Part shown: positions 46,401-56,346 of the stretch, one piece after another
How the letters are laid out: each line of letters begins with the position of its first letter
Position numbering within the stretch: position 1 is the stretch's first letter
Source: Anaeramoeba flamelloides
Lineage: Eukaryota; Metamonada; Anaeramoebidae
Reading direction: 5' to 3'
Length of the DNA: 64,000 nt
Assembly: GCA_027625915.1 (NCBI GenBank)
Contig: JANTQA010000026.1
Coordinates: forward strand, 124,001 to 188,000
Translations under genes and position numbers: made by a program
The notes under the pieces: model-generated
What the model saw: the letters and a program-made list of their open reading frames with translations, nothing else
Told to the model about the DNA's origin: nothing
The model's database searches: none

Positions 46401-49400
46401 TTTTTAAAAAATTTTCCAATGGTCAGAAACATACAACCACGACTTTAATAATGATTGTTTGAAAAGATTGTTATCTTCTCTAAAATTTAAAAGTTAAGAA
46501 AAGAAGAAGAACAAAAAGAAATTTCAACACTAAATTTGAAATGGTGTTTATGATTTTTAATCGATCACTTAGATCTAATGGAAATGTCTCTTTCTTCTTG
46601 AGAATTTAACTTTTGAAGGTAAAATACCTTTTTGTAAAAAAAACTCTTCTGTTTTGGGTTTCAACACTTTTCTCAATTGTTTGTTTTGTCTCTGAATTTG
46701 AAATTTTAATGATTATGTCAAAAAAATTATTTTTCTTTTGTTTTATTTTATTTTTGCTTGAACTTTCAAAATAAAGTTAAAATTAATATTTTTAAATCTT
46801 TTTATTTTGGTTTTATTTTACCATGAAAATTTTTTTATTAATTGAATATCAAAAACAAAAAGATCTTCAAATTAATTTAGTATTTTTCCAACTAACCCTA
46901 TTATTTAAGGCATTTTATTCGTGAAAAACTGTGGAATTTCGTGAAAAGCTAGGATTTCTCGTGTAAAAAAATGACTTTTATTCATAGAAAGGTATTTATT
47001 CGAGAAAAAAAAAGTATTTGTTCACGAAAAAAGTAATATTTTTCGAATGAGTAACTATATCCACGAATTTGTCATATTTAGATGGGAAAATCTATTATAT
47101 AACTCAAAATAATCATAAAATGAAATATCTTTTTTTCCATAAATGTATTATCAGAAACAACAATTATCTTCTAGTTTCAAACGAAAAAAAAAATAAAATA
47201 AAATAAAAATTGTAAAGCCATTTTTAAAAAGCGAGTATTAAAAGTTTTAAAAAGTGGCAATTCAAACTGCCTAATTCGCCCAATTTAATCAGTTTGAGTA
47301 ACATTTTATAAAATGTTTAGTCCTCACCTTTTTAAAATGGCTCTCTAATTCTAGTATTTTAATTTTTTATTGAAAAAAAATTTTCATTTTCTTTTTTTTT
47401 TTTTACTAATTAATTTTAAAAATAAAAAAAGTCAAAAGAAAAAATATATGACGAATATAAGGATCTACATTAACCATTAATAATGGTGAGAGCTTACCCC
47501 CAAGAAAAAGAAATCACCAATTCTCATTTACTGTTTTATTATCATTTAAAAAAATTGTAATTTTTGATCAAATAAAAATTAGAAAAGAGCCAATCGGAAT
47601 TAAATCTGAAAAAAAATGTAATATATAATGTACTGTAAAGTTATTGTTGGGTTGTCTTTCTTTTCCAATTGTGATGTAAATAAATGTTTTTGGGGAATTG
47701 AGATCAATTTTTTCATTTATGAAATCGAAAAATTACAGTGTTTTTTTTGAGTTCCTCTCCCCCCCCCCCCCGTTTTTTTTTATACACATTAAATTTGAAG
47801 GGGAAAAAATCATTATATAATTTTATTTATTTTTCGTGGTGGCGATTGAATCAAAGCCTATTGCTCTTATATGAAAGCAGTTTTTTAGAAAAATCATGAG
47901 ATAAATGGAAGATGTAAAAAGATATAAAGTGGTTCAAACGATTGTGGTTTTGATTAAAATTCACTTTAAATATGCCTAGAACAAGTGCCTTGCACTGGAA
48001 GAGATCTGACGAGATTTGTTGTCTTGTACTGGGTTTTATTTTATTTTTGAAATCTTGGTGATGTAATGGGCAGCGATTAAAATAAAAAAAAAAAAAAATC
48101 GATCATTTATGGTCTTAAATGAAAAATAATTGACTAAAAAAAGAAAAAGAAGAAAATTTTTCAAATTAAAAGTTTTTAAATGCAAAGAAAATTCATTCAG
48201 AACCTTGCAACTCATTGAAAAATAATCAGTTTTTTTCTTTATTTAGTTCTAATTTATTATTTTTTGTTTCACCACCTTGGGAGAAATTGGAAGTTATTCT
48301 TTCCTTAAAAACAAATCAATAAAAAACTTATATTTATCATTTGAAAGGAATTTTTTCAATAAAAGGGATATTCATGAAATGAGAAAACAAAAGAAATGAA
48401 ATGGTTAAGCTATTTGGATTTTGAATGACAACCTGAGAAAAATAATGTTGAATCAAAATATTATTTCACCAAAAATCTAATACATTAGCCAAAATTGGGC
48501 GATAGATACTATTTGTTCCAAAAAAATGGAACAAAATTTTTATTTGGATTTATTGTTAAGAGTTGGATAGAAACCCCATCTAATCTGTTAAAGAGAGAAT
48601 TTTGAAGTGAATAAATTTGAGACTTCCAATTCAAAGAGACCTAAATAGATAGCCATCAGAATTATTTGAATCTTAATTTAGTTTTCGAAAATAAAAAAAA
48701 AATTTCATTTGGCTTTCCAAAAAAAGATTTTTAGAAATTATTTAAAATTTAAATTTATTAATTCTGTCAAGAAGTTGTGTACTATGATTTTCCTTTGAGA
48801 ATTGTGTATTTTTAATGTTTTATATTAATTTTTGGGTTTTGATTTTTTTTGGAAAGCACAGTTGAATAAAAATTTTGTTGCTTTTATTTTTCAATTGACA
48901 GGAATATTAATAATTTTTTTTAGAATATCTTTATTGATGTAAAGAATTTAATGTAAGACAAATTTTCCTCAAAAAAAAAAAAAAAAACAAAAAAAAAATA
49001 CTTGAAAGTTACTAATAAATTCAAATAAATGTTTTAAACTTTTTTGCTTGATTTTTCATTTTTTTCAATTTTTTTATCTTGGCTTTGAATAAAGCATTTT
49101 TAGTGGTTTAAATTTTAAGAAACTTTGTAAAAATAATTGAACTTTGAAACTTTTCTTTGTTAAGAACTGTTTGAAAATGAACTGTTTAGTGAGTATAGTT
49201 TAAAGATTTGATAAAATGCGCATTAAATTAAAAAGTTTTTTAACTCTTTTTGAATTTATCAGCAAAAGAAATAAAAACAAATAGCATAATTATAGTTGTT
49301 TTAAAAAATCAAAGACTTTTTTAAAACTTTTGTCAAGTTTTCTATTTTAAAAAAGTGAAAACTTTTAAAGAATTAAAACTTTATTACCTAGTTTTCTGTT

Positions 49401-51087
49401 TTGATAAATCGAGGGAACATCCTTTAAATGTGGTGTGGAAGCTAGAGTGTGAATGAAAGCACTTTTTTAAAAAAAGTTTTCACTTTAATGGACTAATCTC
49501 TATTAAATTTTTTTACCTAAATTTAATAGAGAATGAGAAAATTTTTTGACAATTACTTAGATTTGAAAAGCCCCTGTTTATTTTCAATATTAAACATATT
49601 TCTAGATAAGGGTTTCTTATTTAGAAATTGGTCAAAAAAAAAAAATTATAGAGACTAGTCCCTTAATAAAAACCAAAACTTTTAAAAAAGTTTGAATTCT
49701 TACAAAATCATAATAAAAAAAAAAGTTTTCACTTTTTTAAAATGACATTACCATTCTCAAAAGAATTTCTTTTTAACTGAGTAGGAATATTTTTAAAGTT
49801 GGTTTAGTGTTGTTCCCCATTGTTAATTATTCGAGTGGGTGATATTTTTATTGGGAACCATTCAGCCAAGTTTGTGTTTTTTGTTTTTTTTTTTATTTTT
49901 AAGAATTTTCATATTTTTTCAATTTAATCTAATAAACTTAGATTTGTTGGATTTTTTAAAATTGTTAATTAAGATTGTTCCATTTAAACTGTCACTTTAT
50001 TCTGACTTCTCTTTTTGTATTTATTTTTTCTTTTTTTAAAAACAAAAATAAAACACTTTTTTGTCATCAAAATTTTAAAAAATGTTTTTTGTGTTTTTTT
50101 ATTTTCATGATTTCGCATTAAATTTCTTTTTTTCGATTTTTTTTTTCACAAATTTCTAAAAATCCTTAGTTTCGTTTGGTATAGAAGTGTTTTTTTGAAT
50201 TTCCAGAGATCTTTCGTTTCCAGTTTTAAGAAAATGAAATTAACACTTTTTTGGTTGTAAATTAACCAAGAATTACAATCCGAAATTATAAATCTCAGGG
50301 TTGTCGTACAGATCAAATCGAATCCTTTTTTTAACACGTACCAAACTGGTTTTCTGGAATTCGATTTAAAAAAAGGGTTCGTTTGTTTTCGTGCGATTCC
50401 ACATTTGGGAAAAAAGAAAATACATTCAAGAAAATGTTGAAAAAATAATTTTCAAATTTCCCTACTTGTACTCCGATAGTTTTGGTTTTTAATTTTCTTT
50501 TTTAAATTGAAAAATGCAGGTTTTTTCCAGTTTGGTGACTTTTGTTTTCAAAAGAAACAAAAAAAAAATTTTTTTTTTGTAAAAGATTTAACACTTTTTG
50601 ATTTTCAACCAATGATCATTGCCGAATAAAAAAGACTCAGGAAATCTTTGTATTTTGTGTTTAGTTTGGGGTATGTCAATAATTTGATTTCCAGATATTT
50701 CAAAACAAAAAAAAAAATTTTTTTTGAAAGTTAAGAAGGACTGTTGAGAAAAAATTATTCAAAAAAAAAAATTATTTCTCGAAAGGCTAACATACATTGC
50801 GGTGAATTTTTTGGGCTTGTTTTAAAGATTCTTCTGAAATGGCTGAAAAGACAAGCAAAAAGCCATCTCCTTCTTTGGTATGGATTTCTTCTCTTTTTCT
50901 AAATTCTTCTTGTCCTGCGGTGTCTAATATTTCAAGAAGTGCTGATCGATCGTCAATCATAATTGTTTTACGATACTTGTCTTCGATTGAAGGATCGTAT
51001 CTATGTTTCGAAGAGAAACAAAATTAATAATAAAAAAAATTTTTTTTTTTTTAAAATTCAAAAACAGAGGAAGGCACCAAAAAAAGG

Positions 51088-51121
<34 letters not shown>

Positions 51122-51229
51122 AGTGATTACATACTCTTCAATGAATTTTCCTTGTAAAAATTGAATTGTTACTGCTGATTTTCCAACACCACCAGAACCT
51201 GCGACGATTATTTGGACACGTTGGCTCAT
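43314..51229 (-). CDS. Ras-family small GTPase with a 7.1 kb intron
   Basis: Membrane-associated molecular switch. Exons 51229-51135, 51000-50796 and 43655-43314 join in phase 2 and phase 0. G1 is GSGGVGKS, switch I FIEEYDPSIEDKYRK (the Ras effector loop YDPTIEDSYRK with changes), G3 DTAGQEEF with Gln61 kept, G4 NKID and G5 TSAL. This is Ras/Rap rather than Rab or Rho. The upstream ATG at 51298 is in frame but MSQRVQIIVAG is the natural start. Odd: the C-terminus has no CAAX box. After KFKENKKG it runs into a Lys tract coded by a 26-T run and then about 30 codons, mostly Tyr, coded by (TAT)n. Either a last exon with the prenylation site is missed, donor GTATAATT at 43419 being a candidate, or the tail is anchored by its basic run. 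Confidence 0.88.
45034..45600. repeat. array of six nested/adjacent hairpin cassettes
   Basis: Starts at GGGGGG and CTTATTTGTCGTTAG, ends AGCTAGGCACTCTACTTCA. Cores: 45067-45145 and 45141-45215 (TTTTTGTTTTGATTAGA / GAAACAAAAACAA), 45229-45295 (CCAGAATTCAAAAGAATTAA), 45303-45465 (CTTGAGTTTTCTATTTATTT) whose loop contains a complete beta cassette (45348-45432), and 45506-45587 (CCAGAATTTAAAAGAGTGGA). Each cassette tends to begin GTTAGGTTTT and end AAAACCTAG or similar. Confidence 0.8.
45640..46170. repeat. dispersed family E, copy 3
   Basis: Matches 27995-28640 (AATCTTCAAAAATACCAATA, GGTTTTATTTTTTTTTAATT, TTTCAATTTATTATTTCGTG). It begins about 40 bp after the hairpin array. Confidence 0.6.
46910..47060. 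repeat. degenerate TTCGTGAAAA repeats
   Basis: TTCGTGAAAA or near matches (TCTCGTGTAAAA, TTCGAGAAAA, TTCACGAAAA) occur six times in 150 bp at a spacing of about 25 bp. Confidence 0.6.
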
Positions 51230-52771
51230 AAAATAAAAACAAAATAAATTGGTAAAAAAATAAAATAATTTAGGGAAGATTACCTCCCAAAATCTCACAT
51301 TTGTTTCTAATTTTTCAAAATATTTCAGAATAATGATTTTTATAATATTTTGCTGTTTTGTTTTTGATTATACTGAATTTAATAAAGTGAAATAAAGCTA
51401 TTTAAAATTTTAATTAAAAATTAAAATAAAATTAAATTTTAGAAACAAATCTACCTTGTCTGAAATACAAAAATTAATTGAAAGACGTTGAAATACAACT
51501 CTCTTTTGTTGTATTTAAAAATTAAAAAAGATTTTAATTTATTTCATTTTGTTCAGTTCAAAAGAAAAGAATCTGTCAATTGTAGAATATGAAACAAAAT
51601 TTTCATGAGGTGTCCAAAAAAAGATTTAAACAAATCACCAAAGTCCGAATTCCTTTAGAGTTTGGGAAGTGGTGTATTATATTCCTCTCCAAAAGAGTTT
51701 AAATTTTCTCAACTCTTTACAACTTTTTTTAAAAAGCCAATTTTTAATTTTAATTCAATCTATTTTTCCACAAACAGTATTTTTCAATGAGAGTGTTCTG
51801 TTGCGGTTAGTGACCAACAGATAGATTTATTTTCTTTTGTTTGAATAAATTTCAGAAGAATGATTTCATAGTTTGCTGTTTTTTTACTTTTAAAATGTGT
51901 TTTATTGAACGAAACAATGCTGTTCAGAAAAGTAATCTGGAATCTCATAAATTTTAATGTTCGGAACAAAAAATAAGTATGTGAAAAACAAAAAAATAAT
52001 TGAAATATTTTATTGCGAGGTTTGCCAGTGAAATTCAAAGTTTTATGCATACTTAAAGGGGGGTTTGGTGGTTAGTAATTCTCACAAATATTTTTCAAGT
52101 CAGATTTAAGTAGGAAAAAATTTAATGTTTTTATTAAATTTGTCAGTCCTCTTTACTGTGATTTCTGAGATTTCTATTAAGGATTATGTCTGTAATTGAA
52201 ATTCAAAGTAAAATATATTATTTATCTTCGTTTGGTTACAGATAATGTTACAGATATTTATTGACTTTTATAATGTCGGAAAAAATATATATCGACCAAA
52301 TTTTTTTTTTTGAGTTTCCTTGTATCTAAAAAATGAAAAAGAAGGTTGAGGAAAAAAAAACTTTTGGAGAAAATTCCTTACTATATGAAAATATCATTTC
52401 ATGGTACCTTGTCGAGAAATTTTTATCATTTATTTTTGATGTCTGAGTAAAGTTAAGAGGGTTTTTCTTTTCATATAGAAGATCAAAATTGAGAAAAAAT
52501 ATAAAAAATTTGGAATTATTCTTTTTTTTTTGTGTGGTCAATATTTACAAATATCTATAAAGTATTAGGTATTGTATAGATTTCATCAAAATTCACATTT
52601 ACAAAGAAAAGAAAGATCATATTTTTTCTTTTTTGAACACAAATCAAAATTTTTTTGAATAAAAAAAATGACGATTTTTTCACCAATTTTATTTTGATAC
52701 GATCGTTATATAAAAAACCCCACAAAACCTTTCCCAAATTAAAATTTAGCCTCAAATGGAAAACTGAGTTT

Positions 52772-52978
52772 TTAGAGAAACAATACAAAAATAAAAATTG
52801 TCAATGAAAATAAACCAAATCTCAAGTGTTTTGAGTGTTTGATATTGGGGATTCTGTTCACAATATCAAATAGAGTAAATACCACACTGGAAAGAGTTGT
52901 TAGGAACCCCAACCCCAGAATAAACAAAATGGAACAAACTAAAAGACTAAGAATTACAAAGAGAACTAGAAAACACAA
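52772..52978 (-). CDS. possible exon of a membrane protein
   Basis: An open frame of 68 codons with balanced codons rather than T-runs, reading LVLFVILSLLVCSILFIL, a polar stretch IVNRIPNIKHSKHLRF, then a second hydrophobic segment before TAA. This would give two membrane helices. No ATG fits, and a nearby TTACAAAG could be an acceptor at its 5' side. Frames at 52555-52788 and 51784-52050 on the same strand might belong but cannot be joined with confidence. Confidence 0.25.
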   Translation of the reverse strand: MCFLVLFVILSLLVCSILFILGLGFLTTLSSVVFTLFDIVNRIPNIKHSKHLRFGLFSLTIFIFVLFL

Positions 52979-54144
52979 CTTCTTTGTAAGGAATTGATAT
53001 TATTTCTGGGCACAATTGAACAATTCAGATAAAATAATTGTTCAAAAATCATTGACAAAGTGATCTTTAAAAATTTAGAGCCGTTTATTGAGAGCGTTTG
53101 GACTGATATTAATTTTTTTAGGGAAGATAATCGTGATTTTTTTCTTTTTTGTTCTAACGTTTCTTAATAGGGGTATTTAAGTTTAAGTATCTCAAAAAAA
53201 TATTCATTTTTCATTTAAAAAATATATAAAAAATGATATTTTGATCCAAAATAGCGAATAGTCCATTAACATGAATTTACAATTTAAATAATATTTGGAT
53301 CAAAAGGTGTTGCTATAACTTGATAAATGACCAAAACTGTTTTTAAAAGAATATTTTTACATGGTATTAAAAAAGTTAAGTATCTTCTGAATTTTATGTT
53401 TTCTAAGAAGATAACTTTCCCTGATTCGATTTGAAATAATTCAACTTATATCCTGGGATCAAAAAGGCTTAATTTTGGAAAAAAAATATACAGTTTTTAC
53501 ACTATCTTTAATTAAGTATATATTATTAAATTTCAAATTTGATCAATGTTGGATTTTTTTGTATTTTTGAAGATTTTCCTAATTATTATCATCATTTTAA
53601 AAGTTTATAATGGTTTCTAGATGCTAGGGAGGAAAAATTAAAAAGATTATTTATGTGATTAGTGGTATTTTATATTATTTAAATTGTAGAAAATCCAAAA
53701 TTTTGAAATCACCAATTACAAAAAATATTAAAAAATTTGTTTGATACCCAATTTTACCCACCATAAAGTGGATATTTTCCACCTTAAAAAAAGTTCCAAA
53801 AGTCTTATTGGTATCTTAATTATTTTTTTTTTCAAAATCCTTCTGTTATTTCTATAAAATACTACCAAAACCTTACACTAACATAGTCTAACCTGCGAAA
53901 ACATACCAAAACCCACAGGAAATGGTTTTAAATATCTCCAAACAAGGTGTTACAATAAAATTGACTATTGTGAACAAAATGAGAATTTTTGAAATTTTGA
54001 AATTTGACCAAATTTGTAAAATAATAATTTTCCCTTAATTAATGATAAAGACAATTTTAACTCTTTAATAAAATGACTAAAGATAATTTGCGAAATTAGA
54101 GAAGTGTGATGCAATGTCGTTGAAATTAGTAGAATATCACCCAG

Positions 54145-54385
54145 TACCTATTTTTTTTAATTCTTGTTTTTCTTTTGAAAATCTATTGATTTTCTATTTG
54201 AAACAAAAATTAAACAAAACACTAACTGTGTTTTTTTGAGTGTTTGTATTATCTCAAAAATCTATTGATAATCAAAATAAACAGAAACCCAAGAAAAATT
54301 AACAATTATTTTACAAAATTTAAGAGAATAGAGTAAAATTCATAGATTTTATTCTATTATTTTAAATTTTCGAATAACTAACAAC
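54145..54385. repeat. hairpin-cassette array (three cassettes)
   Basis: Three foldbacks in a row: 54160-54225 (ATTCTTGTTTTTCTTTTGAA / TTTGAAACAAAAATTAAAC), 54229-54305 (TTTTTTTGAGTGTTTGTATT / ATAAACAGAAACCCAAGAAA) and 54312-54376 (TTTACAAAATTTAAGAGAAT / TTATTTTAAATTTTCGAATA). Boundaries AAAACACTAACTG and AATAACTAACAA resemble those of the other arrays. Confidence 0.7.
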
Positions 54386-54578
54386 TCAAAGAGGAAATTA
54401 ATTTGTAATCTCTAAAAAGTTAGTAATAATAATAAAATAAAATAAAAATTGGTAAATTAGACTTTTTTACTCCGAATATTTTAACTTCAAGCCATTGTAT
54501 TATAAAAAACCATAGATTTTAATAAATAAGTTGTATTTATTAACTTATAAATACATACTAAGAGATCACAATCAAACA

Positions 54579-54667
54579 TGGATTGGTTTAAAATACCTGG
54601 AAATTTAGATTTAACCGACACAGACGAGTTAGTGGAATCAAAATTAAAGATTAAAATTCTTAAATGT
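54579..54667 (+). CDS. orphan 5' exon or small ORF (MDWFKIPGNLDL...)
   Basis: An ATG at 54579 after AATCAAAC opens a non-repetitive frame, MDWFKIPGNLDLTDTDELVE and on to KIKILK, meeting GTAAGG at 54668. The amino-acid mix is that of a real protein. A TATTGTAG acceptor lies 60 nt on, but every joining I tried stops within a few codons. If the donor is ignored the frame ends after 42 codons. No family recognised; no further plus-strand exon found before the opposite-strand kelch gene. Confidence 0.35.
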
Positions 54668-55485
54668 AAGGTCTACTTCCCATTTTCACTATTTATTCAA
54701 AATTAAAACATTGACCTATTGTAGAAATAAAAGAAACGAATAAATTGGATGATAACTTTATATAAATAAGAAATTGATCCTTAAATTCTTTTTTCAAAAG
54801 AGTAAAGAAAAAATATTGTAAGAATTAATAAATTTTTTTTGGCAAAAAAAGTTAGAAAAAGACAATTTTTTGAATTTCAACATTGAGAACTTTATTTTTC
54901 ATACAATTTTTAATCAAGTTAATTTTTTTGAAACAAGATAACTTATATTTAAAAAGTATATACCCAATTCAAGTCCTACCCTGTTAGACAATTTAAAACC
55001 GAAAAAAGTCGGTATATATGTCTTCAAATCTTCAAATTTAGATTCCTAAAAAAAAAATAAAAATCATTTGTTAAATTTTTGGAATAGGACTAGGTTTTCA
55101 TAAGAATTATTTACACCACACTATTATTAAAAAATTTTTTCAAAAAAGAATAAAAATATGCTAATTTTTCATTTTTTGATATCCACTCTTTGAATAAATA
55201 TGATATTTTTATAAGAAATACCCGATAAGAATTAATTTTAAAGATATTTGACAATTTAAGTTGAAAAATCCAATTTCCCTGGTTCTAGAAGATTTTTTCC
55301 AATTTAATAGTAAAAAAAGTTTATTTTTTTTTCATAATTAAGCAGCCATTTTATTATATTTTAAAAGTATTTTAAATTTATTTAGAATCTTTCAAATGAA
55401 GAATCAATTATTTTGACTATTAAAGAATTATTAATTATTATAAATTGGATAAAATAATTTTTTAACGTTTTTTCTTTTAGGTTTT

Positions 55486-55835
55486 CCAGAATTCAAAAGA
55501 ATAGAGTAAAATCGAAGAGATTTTACTAGATTCCTTTGAATTCTGGAAAACATTGGAGACTCTGTTAGGTTGTTTTTTATTTTTGAAATAAGCAGAAAAA
55601 AAAAATAAATTTTCAGTTTATTTCAAAAATAAAAAATACTATTGGTTAGGCTAGCCAGAATTCAAAAGAATAGAGTAAAATATCTTCGATTTTTTTCCAT
55701 TCTTTTGAATTCTGGAAAAGCTAGGCACTCTACGGACACTTTTCGTTAGGTTTTCCAGAATTTAAAAGAAAAGAGAAAAAATATATATGTTTTTACTTGT
55801 TTCTTTTAAATTCCGGAAAAACCATGATACTTGAC
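55486..55835. repeat. hairpin-cassette array (four cassettes)
   Basis: Alpha (55486-55552, CCAGAATTCAAAAGAATAGA), beta (55565-55645, TTATTTTTGAAATAAGCAGA), alpha (55648-55728) and alpha (55744-55825, CCAGAATTTAAAAGAAAAGA). Borders are GTTAGGTTTT or TTAGGTTG at left and GGCACTCTAC or ACTCTG at right. Confidence 0.8.
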
Positions 55836-56346
55836 AGATACTAATAATTTATGATGGGTTTTTTTTCCCCTAATTCAGTTTTTGTAGATGAGTACCATAT
55901 TTTATTTTATTTATTTTTTTTTTTGATAATTGTAAATGAAAAATAAAAAAATCCTTCTGATAAATTCTGAAATGGTGACTTTTTTTTAATACAAACCAAT
56001 AATCTTGCATTTATATACTATTATATCCCCAATCAAATAATTTAATAGACAAGGGTTTCAAAAAATTAGAAAATCACAAAATTGATCTCCAAAATATAAA
56101 GTATGATAATAACAAAAAAAAAAAAAAAAAAAAAATCAATTTTCTAAAATTTATTGAAAAGTTCTGATGATAAATAAGTATAATTTTTTAATATTAGCTT
56201 TTCCAAAATAATTGGTAAAAAAAAATTTATTATAACAATAAATAAAAATAATTTTTTTGAAAGATAAAATTTCAAATTGTGAGTATTTGTATTGAGGAAT
56301 CGAAAAGGATCTTTAATTTATTGTGTTAAATTGAATTGGATAAAAT

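Larger units (their letters stand above)
43656..50795 (-). other. giant intron 2 of Ras (7,140 nt)
   Basis: Minus-strand donor CGCAAT|GTATGTTA at 50796 and acceptor AATAAATAG at 43656. It holds the large hairpin-cassette array (45034-45600), family E copy 3 (45640-46170), a degenerate TTCGTGAAAA-rich stretch (46910-47060) and a C13 tract (47759-47772). 48000-50790 shows only AT-rich DNA with repeated AAGTTTTCACTTT words near 49320-49740. Confidence 0.85.
51230..56346. other. intergenic: Ras 5' end to kelch-BTB 3' end
   Basis: Contains a possible membrane-protein exon (52772-52978, minus), an orphan plus-strand exon (54579-54667) and two hairpin-cassette arrays (54145-54385, 55486-55835). 53000-54100 and 54780-55480 show no pattern I can name. 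Confidence 0.6.

Noticed and set aside
47840-48030. Stretch of higher GC in the Ras intron, considered as a structured RNA
   Set aside because: No C/D or H/ACA box order, no snRNA landmark and no stable pairing visible.
45034-55835. Hairpin arrays considered as CRISPR arrays
   Set aside because: Eukaryotic intronic context, no constant repeat-spacer period, and the units are self-complementary along their full length.
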